DNA of 64,000 nt from contig JODP01000002.1 in assembly GCA_000719025.1 (NCBI GenBank), forward strand, positions 62,001 to 126,000. Direction: 5' to 3'. The translations under genes were made by a program, and so were the position numbers. Source of the stretch: Kineosporia aurantiaca JCM 3230. GTDB taxonomy: Bacteria; Actinomycetota; Actinomycetes; Actinomycetales; Kineosporiaceae. Below the pieces are notes generated by a model that did no database searches, was not told where the DNA came from, and saw only the letters and a list, made by a program, of their open reading frames with translations. Positions 49,990-58,884 of this stretch are shown piece by piece; the stretch's first letter is position 1; every line of letters begins with the position of its first letter.

Positions 49990-52812
49990 TTGCCGAGTCC
50001 GGCGCCCGATCTGCGCCTGCAGATCCTGGGACCGCTGCGGGTCCGGCGGGCGGACACCGAACTCGACGCCGGCCCGCGCCAGCAGGCCCACCTGCTCGGG
50101 CTGCTGCTGGCCCGGGCCGGGCGGCCGACCAGTACCAGCGAGCTGGTCCAGCTGATCTGGGCCGACCAGGCCCCGATCAGCGCGCTGAACGTGCTGCACA
50201 AGTACGTGGGCGCCCTGCGGCGGCTGCTGGAACCCGGCCTGGCGCCTCGCGAACCGGGCCGTTACCTGCAGCGCAATGGCAACGGTTACCAGTTCCGGCC
50301 CGACCCGGGCATGCTCGATCTGGCCGAGTTCCGCAGGCTCACCGAGTCGGCCCACGCCCATCTGGCGGCCGGGCGACCCGAGGCCGCGCTGCGGGACCAC
50401 CTCCAGGCGCTGCAGTACTGGCAGGGGCCGGCCGGCTCCGGACTGCCCGAAAGGGCCGGTTCCGTAGCCGTCTTCGCCGAGCTGGACGCCGAGCTCCTCG
50501 AAGCGACCACGGCCGCCGCCGAACTCGCCCGCTCGATCGGCCGTCCCGAACAGATGCTCGGGCCGCTGCACTTCGCCGCCGCGCTCGCTCCCCTGCACGA
50601 ACCCGTCCTGGCCGGCCTGGTGCAGACCCTCACGGCCGCGGGTCACCGGTCCCAGGCCCTGGCGGTCTACCGGGCGGCCCGCACCCGGCTCGCCGAGGAC
50701 CTCGGCATCGATCCCGGCGCCGCCCTGCAGGCCGCCTTCCGCCAGGCATCCGTCCGGACGGCCGACGGGCCCACTCAGCTTCCGCCGGACCTGCCGGTTT
50801 TCGCGGGTCGCGACGCCGAGATCGACGCCCTGCACGACCTCGCGGCCGACCTCGGCGCCCAGGACCGGACCGGCCCCCAGATCGTGGCGATGGACGGCCT
50901 GGGCGGGGTGGGCAAGTCCACCCTCGCCATCCACTTCGCGCACCAGGTCGCCCACCGGTTCCCCGACGGGCAGCTCCACCTCGACCTGCGCGGGAACGAG
51001 GATCAGGGACTGACCACGAGCCAGGCCCTGCGGGCCCTGTCGGCCGCCCTCGGCGACCAGCCGGCGCCCGAGCCCGCCATCGGGATCGATGCCCAGGTCG
51101 GTGCCTACCGCAGCCTGACCGCCGGGCGGCGGCTGCTGCTCGTGCTGGACAACGTGCCGGACGCCGGATCGGTGCGCCGGCTGCTGCCCAGCTCCGCGCA
51201 CTGCCTGGTCCTGGTGACCAGCCGCCGGCCGCTGATCGGGCTGGCCGCGCTCGACGGAGCCCACCTGCTGCGCGTCGATCTGCCCGACCCCGATTCCGCC
51301 CGCGCCCTGATCGCCCGCCGCCTGGAAGCTTTTCCCCGGCGCGGCCGCAGGGACGTGGAGGTCCTCGACGAGATCATCGACCTGTGCGGGCGCCTGCCGC
51401 TGGCCCTGGCCCTCCTGGCCGGCCGGCTGGGCGCGCACCCGCACCTGTCCCTGGACGCCGTCGCCGACGAATTACGCGATGAGGCAACCCGACTCGAGGT
51501 CTTTGCCGACGGCCGCGCGGCCCAGGACCCGCGCCACGCCTTCGCCTGGTCCTACCGCCGGCTCAGCGAGCCCGCGGCCCGCCTCTTCCGGCTGATGTCG
51601 GTGGCCTTCGTCCCCGGCATCCCGGCCGAGGCCTGCGCCAGCCTGGCGGCCCGGCCGCTCCCCCTGACCCGGGCCCTGCTGGAGGAGCTCACCGAGGCGG
51701 CGCTGCTGACCGAGGACGAGACCGGCCGCTACTCGTCGCACGTCCTGGTCCGGGCCTACGCCCGGGAACTGTTCCTCAGCGTCGAGGACGACTGCGAGCG
51801 CGCCCAGGCCGAACTGCGGCTCGCTCAGCACTACGCGCACAGCAGCTTCCACGCCTCGAACTGCCTCCAGAAGTGCCCCCCGCCGTTCGCCCCCACCGCG
51901 ATCAGCCCGGGCGTGGTGCCGGAGCGGCCGAGCACCCCGGCCGCCGCGATGGACTGGTTCGAGCGTCATCATCAGGTGCTCTGCGCAGCGCTCGGTCCGC
52001 CGGTGTGGCAGCAGGCGCTGAACCTGACGCCGGCGCTGCGCCGGGGCGGCCGGTTCCAGGACTGGGAAGACCTCATGCGCCGGGCCCTGAGCACGGCCGA
52101 GGGCGACCGCACCGGCCAGGTGCACGCGCTGATCTCCCTGGCCGGGGCCCGGTGCGCGCTCGGCGCCGGGCCGGAGGCCCTGGACCTGCTGATCCGGGCC
52201 CAGAACCTGATCGGCGCCGAGGGCCCGGCCGCCGAAAAGGGCATCCTCTGCTACTGGTTCGCAGTGGTCCACGGCGCCCTCGGGCAGCACCGCCGGGCTT
52301 TGGCCGCCAGCAACCAGGCCCTGGCCCACTACCGGGCCGCGGGTCTGACTGGGGCCCGGGTGAGCGCCCTGGTCGCCCACGGTCGCGCCCTGATCGGGCT
52401 CGGCGCCCTCGACCAGGCCCGGGCCGGCCTGGAGGAGGCCCTGCGGCTGGCCCGGTCGACGGGGCAGGACACCGACGAGTCGGAAATCCGGATCGCCCTG
52501 GCCACCGGCCTGATCGGGTCCGGGGACCGGTCGGCGGCGACCGGGCAGCTGAGCCGCGCCCTGCGGGCCGCGATCGCGGCGAAGGACCAGGTGATGCGCT
52601 TCCAGGCGGCCCTGCTGCTGGGCCGGACCCGGCTGGCCGAGTCCGATGTGGACGGTGCCTGCGCGGCCTGGCGGGAGGCCTGCGAGGCGATGCACAGCAG
52701 CCGGCCCGGGGCCGGGGGCCTGCGCTGGATGCGGGACGCCGTCGACGAGCTGGGCGGCCGGCTGCTCGGGCGCAGCCGGTTCGCCCCGCGCGATCCGGTC
52801 GCTACCGGCTGA
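49990..52812 (+). CDS. SARP/AfsR-type regulator with NB-ARC and TPR domains (copy 1)
   Basis: The 940-residue protein has an OmpR-like DNA-binding domain (about 8-100, LQILGPLRVRRADTELDAGP, SELVQLIWADQAPISALNVL) and a bacterial transcriptional activation domain (about 110-255). The NB-ARC ATPase (P-loop GLGGVGKSTLAIHFAHQVA near 305, then LLLVLDNV and CLVLVTSRR) and a C-terminal TPR region follow. SARPs activate secondary metabolism genes. TTG at 49990 has GGAAAGGG upstream. It faces a paralogue tail to tail with an 11-base overlap. Confidence 0.93.
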   Translation: MPSPAPDLRLQILGPLRVRRADTELDAGPRQQAHLLGLLLARAGRPTSTSELVQLIWADQAPISALNVLHKYVGALRRLLEPGLAPREPGRYLQRNGNGYQFRPDPGMLDLAEFRRLTESAHAHLAAGRPEAALRDHLQALQYWQGPAGSGLPERAGSVAVFAELDAELLEATTAAAELARSIGRPEQMLGPLHFAAALAPLHEPVLAGLVQTLTAAGHRSQALAVYRAARTRLAEDLGIDPGAALQAAFRQASVRTADGPTQLPPDLPVFAGRDAEIDALHDLAADLGAQDRTGPQIVAMDGLGGVGKSTLAIHFAHQVAHRFPDGQLHLDLRGNEDQGLTTSQALRALSAALGDQPAPEPAIGIDAQVGAYRSLTAGRRLLLVLDNVPDAGSVRRLLPSSAHCLVLVTSRRPLIGLAALDGAHLLRVDLPDPDSARALIARRLEAFPRRGRRDVEVLDEIIDLCGRLPLALALLAGRLGAHPHLSLDAVADELRDEATRLEVFADGRAAQDPRHAFAWSYRRLSEPAARLFRLMSVAFVPGIPAEACASLAARPLPLTRALLEELTEAALLTEDETGRYSSHVLVRAYARELFLSVEDDCERAQAELRLAQHYAHSSFHASNCLQKCPPPFAPTAISPGVVPERPSTPAAAMDWFERHHQVLCAALGPPVWQQALNLTPALRRGGRFQDWEDLMRRALSTAEGDRTGQVHALISLAGARCALGAGPEALDLLIRAQNLIGAEGPAAEKGILCYWFAVVHGALGQHRRALAASNQALAHYRAAGLTGARVSALVAHGRALIGLGALDQARAGLEEALRLARSTGQDTDESEIRIALATGLIGSGDRSAATGQLSRALRAAIAAKDQVMRFQAALLLGRTRLAESDVDGACAAWREACEAMHSSRPGAGGLRWMRDAVDELGGRLLGRSRFAPRDPVATG

Positions 52813-55732
52813 GATCGACCGCGGAACCGGCCTTCTCGATCTCGGCGAGCCGGTCGACCAGGGGCTGCAGGGCCGCGCGCATGTGGTCGGGGCCACCGTC
52901 CTGGAACGCGTCGAGCACCTCGAACGCCTGGCCCAGCGCCTCCCGGGCATCCTCCACGTCACCGAGCGAGACCAGCACCTCGGCCAGCCCCTGGAAGGCG
53001 TCGAAACGGTACGGCCCCTGGCTCATCTCGCCCGCGGTGCCCGCCGCGATCCGCAACTGGCGCACGGCCTCGCCCATCCGCCCGGTGGCGGCCTGGTTGC
53101 GGGCGATCGCCACCCGGATCGCCGCGTCCTCGTGCCGGTAGCGGATCTGCGAGTTCAGCTCCAGGGCGTGCTGCAGCACCTGGTCGGCCTCCTCGTGCCG
53201 GCCGAGCCGGGTCAGCGCCTGCCCCTTGCCGTCCAGGCTACGGATCTCACCCCGGCGGTTACCGGCCCGGCGGTTGAGGTCGACGGCCTGCTCACTGTCG
53301 GCCAGGGCCAGCTCGTGCTCCCCGAGGGCGGTGTGCACGGCGTGCCGGTTGACCTGCACCGCGGCCTGCTCGGCGAGCAGCCCGCGCTCGGCGAAGACGG
53401 CCAGCGCCGCGTCCAGCAGCCCGAGCGCCTCCTGGTTGGCGCCGGCGTACCACCGGGCCCCGGCCAGCGAACGCAGCACGTGCGCCTCGGCGATCACGTC
53501 GTCCTGCTCACGGGCCGCCCGCACCGCGATCCGGGTGACGTCCTCCCAGTCCCGGAAGAACCCGTACCACTCCAGGTACTTCTGCATGGTCACGGCCAGG
53601 TGCCAGGCCGCCACCCCGGTGGCGTTGTCGGCCGCCACCCGCACCGCCTCCTTCAGCACGTCGCGATGACCGACGAACCAGGCCAGGGCCTCGCGGTAGG
53701 AGACCGGCTGCTCGACCACCACTCCGGGGCGCGGGGCCGGGGGCCGGACCGGAGGACCGTGCAGCTCCAGCGACTGCTCGGCCCGCAGGCTGCTGTGCAG
53801 GTAGTGCTCGAGCAGCCGGCCCAGCGCTGCCTCTCGCTCGGCCGGTTGCTCCACCTCGGCCAGCAGCTCCTCGGCGTAGGTCCGGACCAGCACGTGCGAG
53901 GTGAACCGGCCGGCCTCGTCCTCCGAGACCAGCGCGGCCTCGGCCAGCTCGCCCAGTTCGGCGGCGGTGCGCGGGCGGTCCTGGCCGGACAGGCTGACGC
54001 AGGCCGGGAGCGTGATGCCCGGGCTCAGCGACAGGGCCAGCAGCCGGAACAGCCGGGCCGCGCCCGGGCTCAGCTGACGGTAGGACCAGGAGAACGCCGT
54101 GCGCGGGTCACTCACGCCGCCGCCCCCGGGGAAGGCCTCCAGCCGGTGGGCGTTGTCCCGCAGGGTCGCCGCCACCGAGCTCAGCGCCAGCTGGGGCCGG
54201 GCGCTGAGCCGGGCCCCGAGAATGGCCAGGGCCAGGGGCAGCCGGCCGCACGACTCGACCAGCTCGTCCAGGATCCGTTCCCCGGCCTCCCCGCTCGCGT
54301 TCCGGCGCCGGTCCGGGTTCAGCCGGGCGGCCAGCAGGGTCCGGGCCTCCGGGCGCTCGGGCACCTCCACCCGCATCAGGTGGGCGCCGTCCGAGGCGGC
54401 CAGCCCGATCGGCGAGCGCCGGCTGGTGATCAGCACCAGGCAGTCGGCGGAGTTGGGCAGCAGCGGCCGCACCTGCGAGGGGTCCCGGACGTTGTCCAGG
54501 AGGAAGAGCATCCGCCGGCCCGCGGTCAGGCTGCGGTAGGTACCGGTCAGCGCGTCGAACGAGTCGGGGATGTCGGATCCCCGCATGCCCAGCGCGTACA
54601 CGAAGGACCGCAACGCGTCCCCGGCCGGGACGCTCTCGTCCTCGTCGTGCCCGCGAAGGTCCAGATAGAGCTGACCGTCCCGGAACCGCTCGGCCACCTG
54701 ATGCGCGAAATGCGTGACGATGGTGGACTTCCCGACCCCACCCATCCCGTCCACCGCGATCACCAGCGGGCTGGTCCGCCCGGGCGCGTCCATCCCGTCG
54801 GCCAGGGCCGACAGCACCCCCAGCTCGGCCTCCCGCCCGACGAACAGCGGCTGGTCCGGCGGGAGCTGGGCGGGCCGGACCAGCGGAACCGGCCGAAACG
54901 TCTCCGGGGCCGGCGGTTCGGTGGGCTCGACCGGCAGGACCGGGCCGGACGACAGGCTGGACAACGGGACGTCCTGGGTCAGCACCCGACGCTGGGCCTC
55001 GCGCAGTTCCTGACCCGGATCGATCCCCAGCTCATCGCCCAGCCGCTCGCGGATCGCCCGCAGCCGGTTCAGCGCCTCGGCCTGGTGCCCGGCCGCGGCC
55101 AGGGTGGTGGCCAGACTCGCGTGCACCGGCTCGTGCAGAGGCCCCAGCTCGGCCGCCCGCCGCAGCACCGGAAGCAGCACCGCGGGGCGCCCGACCTGGA
55201 CCGCGAGACCGGCCGCAGCCACCGCGGCATCCAGGAATTCACTGTCCAGGGCGGCAAACACGGCGGCCGCCGCCGGGGTGTCCGCCAACGCGTCCCCGGC
55301 CGGCCCCTCACACCCCCGCAGAGCCCGCACGTACTCGTCGAAGGCCCGCTCGGAGCGGCCCTCCTCCTCGCTCTTGCGCGCCCGCGCGGCCAGCGCCCGG
55401 AACGCCACCAGATCGAGTTCCTCGGGCCCGGCGGTGAACCGGTAGCCGGTGCCCTGACGGATCAGGTACGACCCGGACGACCGGAACGGCAGGTCCGGCT
55501 CGAACAGCCGGCGCAACGTCCCGACGTACTTGTGCACGACGTTCACCGCACTCGCCGGCGCCTGGTCCCCCCAGATCAGGTGGACCAGGTCGGTCATGCT
55601 GACCGGGCGGTCCTCCAGCGCCAGCAACAGGGCCAGCAGCGCGCGCTGCTGACGCGGTCCCGGATCCAGCTCGGCGCCGTCCCGCCACACCCGTAACGGA
55701 CCCATCACCTGCAGTTTCAGCGGCCCGCTCAC
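52802..55732 (-). CDS. SARP/AfsR-type regulator with NB-ARC and TPR domains (copy 2)
   Basis: The 976-residue protein has the same domain order as the convergent copy 1: LKLQVMGPLRVWRDGAELDP and LVHLIWGDQAPASAVNVVHK (DNA binding), BTAD, NB-ARC with GMGGVGKSTIVTHFAHQVAE and CLVLITSRRSPIGLAASDGA, then TPR repeats. GTG at 55732 with GAGGAC upstream is used. It lies 172 bases downstream of the ilvC-MEKHLA operon on the same strand, separated by a strong hairpin. Together with copy 1 it suggests control of a secondary-metabolite or specialised function nearby. Confidence 0.93.
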   Translation of the reverse strand: MSGPLKLQVMGPLRVWRDGAELDPGPRQQRALLALLLALEDRPVSMTDLVHLIWGDQAPASAVNVVHKYVGTLRRLFEPDLPFRSSGSYLIRQGTGYRFTAGPEELDLVAFRALAARARKSEEEGRSERAFDEYVRALRGCEGPAGDALADTPAAAAVFAALDSEFLDAAVAAAGLAVQVGRPAVLLPVLRRAAELGPLHEPVHASLATTLAAAGHQAEALNRLRAIRERLGDELGIDPGQELREAQRRVLTQDVPLSSLSSGPVLPVEPTEPPAPETFRPVPLVRPAQLPPDQPLFVGREAELGVLSALADGMDAPGRTSPLVIAVDGMGGVGKSTIVTHFAHQVAERFRDGQLYLDLRGHDEDESVPAGDALRSFVYALGMRGSDIPDSFDALTGTYRSLTAGRRMLFLLDNVRDPSQVRPLLPNSADCLVLITSRRSPIGLAASDGAHLMRVEVPERPEARTLLAARLNPDRRRNASGEAGERILDELVESCGRLPLALAILGARLSARPQLALSSVAATLRDNAHRLEAFPGGGGVSDPRTAFSWSYRQLSPGAARLFRLLALSLSPGITLPACVSLSGQDRPRTAAELGELAEAALVSEDEAGRFTSHVLVRTYAEELLAEVEQPAEREAALGRLLEHYLHSSLRAEQSLELHGPPVRPPAPRPGVVVEQPVSYREALAWFVGHRDVLKEAVRVAADNATGVAAWHLAVTMQKYLEWYGFFRDWEDVTRIAVRAAREQDDVIAEAHVLRSLAGARWYAGANQEALGLLDAALAVFAERGLLAEQAAVQVNRHAVHTALGEHELALADSEQAVDLNRRAGNRRGEIRSLDGKGQALTRLGRHEEADQVLQHALELNSQIRYRHEDAAIRVAIARNQAATGRMGEAVRQLRIAAGTAGEMSQGPYRFDAFQGLAEVLVSLGDVEDAREALGQAFEVLDAFQDGGPDHMRAALQPLVDRLAEIEKAGSAVDLSR

Positions 55733-55816
55733 CGACCGTGGTCCTCGACGGTCACCGGAAAGCCTGCGCTGTTCATGACGACGAGTCAGCCAGAGCATTG
55801 TTGACGATTAGTGGAC

Positions 55817-55868
55817 GGGAGGGTCCAGTGCACCGTGATTACCGGGGGTGACGACACTGGACCCTCCC
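55817..55868 (-). terminator. 14-bp perfect stem between MEKHLA gene and SARP copy 2
   Basis: GGGAGGGTCCAGTG (55817-55830) and CACTGGACCCTCCC (55855-55868) are perfect inverted 14-bp arms with a 24-base loop. It probably terminates the ilvC-MEKHLA transcript; binding of a regulator near the SARP promoter is the alternative. Confidence 0.65.
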
Positions 55869-55904
55869 GGGGCCGGGTAGGCCCCCTGGGCGGACGGCTC
55901 CCTG

Positions 55905-56357
55905 TCAGCCGTCCTCCCAGCGCCGGATCAGTGCACCCTGACCAGTACGCACCGATCCGGAGTCGAGAGCGAGGTTCCAGACCGTGACCTCGTCGATGAA
56001 GAAGCGCCGGCCCGAGCGGGCCACCCGCGGACCGCGGTAGGCGGTGGTGAATCCCTTTTCCCGCACGCCCTCCAGCAGGATCCGGCGCTCCTCCCGGTCC
56101 TCCTCCCCGGCCGACAGCCGGGACGGAAGACCGACGAACTCGTCCCAGCTGTACTCGAAGAGCTTCTGCGCCGTCTGGTTGGCGTAGATGAACACCGGGT
56201 CGTCCGACCCGTCGTGGACCAGCAGCCCGAACGGCGCGTCGTACAGCCACTCGGCCATCTTCCCGGCCGGCACGTCGGCCGGGACCAGTGGTTCCCCGAG
56301 CAGCCGCCGGTGGCTCTCGTTCAGCAGGTCGGCAAAGGCCTCGTCGCGCGTCCTCAC
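55905..56357 (-). CDS. MEKHLA (PAS-like) domain protein
   Basis: The 150-residue protein is a single MEKHLA domain, a PAS-related fold first described at the C-terminus of plant HD-ZIP III proteins and also found in bacteria. Conserved parts are FGLLVHDGSDDPVFIYANQ, QKLFEYSWDEFVGLPSRLSA and RVARSGRRFFIDEVTVWNL. It probably senses a small molecule or redox state. The GTG overlaps the ilvC stop (GTGA), so synthesis is coupled to the reductoisomerase. Whether it binds or regulates that enzyme is unknown. Confidence 0.9.
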   Translation of the reverse strand: MRTRDEAFADLLNESHRRLLGEPLVPADVPAGKMAEWLYDAPFGLLVHDGSDDPVFIYANQTAQKLFEYSWDEFVGLPSRLSAGEEDREERRILLEGVREKGFTTAYRGPRVARSGRRFFIDEVTVWNLALDSGSVRTGQGALIRRWEDG

Positions 56358-57835
56358 TGGACGAAGAGATCCACGGACGGGCGCAGCTGCGCGCACTGGC
56401 GCAGCACCTCGTGGATCGGGTGGTCCTGAAAGGCCTTGACCGGCGTGCTGTCCGGGGTGGCGGTGACCTCGTCCAGGGCCGGGTAGGCGACCTGGGTGAG
56501 CAGATAGTCGAACCGCGGCGCCCACTTGCGCGAGCCCAGCCGCGCCGTGGTCGAGCAGTTGTCGACCATGAACGCCACACCCCGGGCGTGCATGTACGGG
56601 TTCAGCGAGTCGGTGGCCTCGATCACCGACTCGTTGGCGATCTCCGAGTACGGGTGCCCCTTCTCGATGAACGTGTCGATCTGGGCCATCATCACGCCGC
56701 AGAAGATCCCCGCGGTCACCGCGTCCAGCGGCAGGTTCTCCTCGTCCCGGTCCTGCCGGGCCACCTCACCGGCCCGCCACATCGGGGACCGGTCGATCTT
56801 GCCCATCGGGAACCGGCCCAGCCGCTCCCCGGCCAGGATCACGCTGCGGATCTCGTTGCCCGAGGCGACCTCGTCGTAGATCTCGTGGGTGAGTTCCAGA
56901 CCGACCGGGTAGGCCGCGGCGTAGGCGCGGTCGAACACCTCCTGCTGCGAGTCGTCGAGCCGGCGGTAGAGGCCGATCAGGCCGTCCTTGGAGACCGTGC
57001 GCGAGATCGGGCCGGTCACGCAGTCCACCGAGTGCCGGTAGGCATCGGTCTCACTCAGCCCCTGGTCGCGGAACCGGCGGTAGAGGCTCTCGACGATGCC
57101 GTGCACCCCGCCCAGCAGGATCGCCCGCTCGCCGGTCAGGTCGGACACATACTCCGAGCGCAGCGTGGTCTGGAAAGTGAACGGCGCCCCGAGGGCGATC
57201 GCCCAGCCCAGGGCCCGTTCCGTGGCCCGGCCGGTGACGTCCTGCTCGACCGCGAAGCTGGCGTTGATCCCGGCCCCGTCGGTGTCCTGACCCTGGAGGT
57301 ACAGCGCCCGCACCGAGGCGCCCATGCCCTTCGGGCAGACCCCGATCACGTCCACCCCCGCGGGCAGCGTGGCGCCCTGCTGGTCCAGGTACCCGAGCAG
57401 GAACCCGTGCGAGAGACCCAGCGTCGCCCCCGGCCGCAGCGCGGCGAAGACCCGGTCGTGCAGTTCCACCTGGGCCGCATCGGAGATCAGCAGCAGCACC
57501 AGGTCGGAGGCGGCGATCACCTCGAACATCTCACCGAGGGTGCCGTCCTGCTCGCGGAACCCGGCGGCCCGGGCGGCCTCCCGCGACCCGGACCCGGCGC
57601 GCAGCCCGACCACCACCCGGACCCGGCCGGCCAGCGAGTCGCGCAGGTTCTGGGCCTGCGCCGAACCCTGCGGGCCCCAGCCGATCACCCCGATCTGGCC
57701 GATCCCGGCGAACGCGTCCGGCAGCCGGTCGAAGCGGTCCCGGCCGCCGCGGACGATCGCTTCCCGGCGCCCGGCCAGGGTGATGTACTCCTTCTCGAAG
57801 ACCGTGGTCTCGAAATCCAGCTCCTGCTGGGCCAT
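56354..57835 (-). CDS. ilvC: Class II (plant-type) ketol-acid reductoisomerase
   Basis: The 493-residue enzyme is the long class II form; most bacterial enzymes are about 330-340 residues. The Rossmann motif is IGVIGWGPQGSAQAQNLRDS near residue 48. Stretches such as SDLVLLLISDAAQ, LGLSHGFLLGYL, VIGVCPKGMGASVRALY, GAGINASFAV and FMVDNCSTTARLGSRKWAPR agree closely with chloroplast enzymes. It would convert acetolactate to dihydroxy acids with NADPH, Mg-dependent. ATG at 57835 is chosen with AAGGGG upstream. It is first in a two-gene operon with a MEKHLA protein, away from ilvBN. Confidence 0.95.
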   Translation of the reverse strand: MAQQELDFETTVFEKEYITLAGRREAIVRGGRDRFDRLPDAFAGIGQIGVIGWGPQGSAQAQNLRDSLAGRVRVVVGLRAGSGSREAARAAGFREQDGTLGEMFEVIAASDLVLLLISDAAQVELHDRVFAALRPGATLGLSHGFLLGYLDQQGATLPAGVDVIGVCPKGMGASVRALYLQGQDTDGAGINASFAVEQDVTGRATERALGWAIALGAPFTFQTTLRSEYVSDLTGERAILLGGVHGIVESLYRRFRDQGLSETDAYRHSVDCVTGPISRTVSKDGLIGLYRRLDDSQQEVFDRAYAAAYPVGLELTHEIYDEVASGNEIRSVILAGERLGRFPMGKIDRSPMWRAGEVARQDRDEENLPLDAVTAGIFCGVMMAQIDTFIEKGHPYSEIANESVIEATDSLNPYMHARGVAFMVDNCSTTARLGSRKWAPRFDYLLTQVAYPALDEVTATPDSTPVKAFQDHPIHEVLRQCAQLRPSVDLFVQ

Positions 57836-57939
57836 GCCGCTTGTCCCCTTGCTCGGTGTGCAGTGCGCGGACCCCACCGATCCGGCCGGGCCCGCAGATC
57901 AGTGAACCGGGACGTTGTGGACAGCCAGTGGAGGTTCTC

Positions 57940-58884
57940 TTACCGTCGCTCCGCGAAGGCCGGCCGCACCGCCCGGACCAGCCGCCCGGCCAGGCCCGGG
58001 GCCAGGTCCCGCAACCGCGGGTACTCCAGGGCGAAGTGATCGAGACCGGCCCATCCGGCCACCCGCTCCACGTCCGCCGGCGACGGAACCTCCAGGTCCG
58101 GCTCGAAGACCTTGCGCAGCAGCTCCCGATCCAGCCCGTAGCGCTCGGCCAGCAGCACCGCGTCGTACAGATCCTTACCCTGCGGATGCGCGTCCGTGAC
58201 CAGCCAGAGCATTTTCCACGCCAGGGAGAGGGCCGGCGAGGCAGCCGGTATCACCCCTCCTCCGGGCAGTTCCAGAGCCTGCGGAACCTCGGGCAGGGAC
58301 TCGTTGAAGACGAAGTCGAGCTGCACGTCACCGCCGGGCAGGCCGGTGGCACTCCAGGGCAGCACCATCCGCCGGCCCGGCACCCGGTCGTACGTCCAGA
58401 TGTCGCCGATCACCGCCCCTTCGGCCGACAACGTAACGCCCTCGCCGTGCCGGGCCGCGAACGTCTCAGCCCCATCCGCGATCCCGGCCAGCAGGGCAGC
58501 CGTGCGCGCGTCGGTAACGCCCCAGCTGGCCGGAACCACGACGAAGTCGAGGTCCCCCGGCTCGCGGGCACTCTCGGGGAACCAGACGGACATCGCCACG
58601 CTACCCCGTAGAACCAGCGCGTCGACGTGCACCGAGTTCGCAATCGAGGAAAGCACCAGGTGCAGGGCACGGCTGCGGGCCAAGCGCCAGGCGCGATCCT
58701 GGGCAGGGTCCGCGAACTGTGGGTCACTGGCCCGGTACGCATTGCCGTGGTGCACCGTTACGGGGTCGAAAAGGAATTGCTGGACGACGTCCGGGGCGTC
58801 GCTGGCCCGGAAGGTCCGCGGCAGGTCGGAATACCGCGAACTCCTCGCCACCTGGGCTCCCGCCGTTGGGTACTCCGGGCTCAC
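57940..58884 (-). CDS. AbiEii-like nucleotidyltransferase
   Basis: The 314-residue protein resembles AbiEii/AbiGii toxin-family nucleotidyltransferases. The catalytic motif is LRGSVAMSVWFP (GS) followed by GDLDFVVVP (DxD), and a later acidic residue is expected in VQLDFVFNE. Helical C-terminal parts include SLAWKMLWLVTDAHPQGKDL, matching the family K.xxD segment. Abi toxins add nucleotides to RNA or tRNA. GTG at 58884 has a near-perfect AGGAGGTGG site and overlaps the stop of the upstream gene (GTGA). Toxicity and partner are inferred. Confidence 0.8.
   Translation of the reverse strand: MSPEYPTAGAQVARSSRYSDLPRTFRASDAPDVVQQFLFDPVTVHHGNAYRASDPQFADPAQDRAWRLARSRALHLVLSSIANSVHVDALVLRGSVAMSVWFPESAREPGDLDFVVVPASWGVTDARTAALLAGIADGAETFAARHGEGVTLSAEGAVIGDIWTYDRVPGRRMVLPWSATGLPGGDVQLDFVFNESLPEVPQALELPGGGVIPAASPALSLAWKMLWLVTDAHPQGKDLYDAVLLAERYGLDRELLRKVFEPDLEVPSPADVERVAGWAGLDHFALEYPRLRDLAPGLAGRLVRAVRPAFAERR

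Noticed and set aside
55786..56580. Alternative minus-strand frame covering the MEKHLA gene
   Set aside because: It is Arg/Ser/Gly-rich with no domain, while the chosen frame gives a clean full MEKHLA domain starting at the GTGA overlap.
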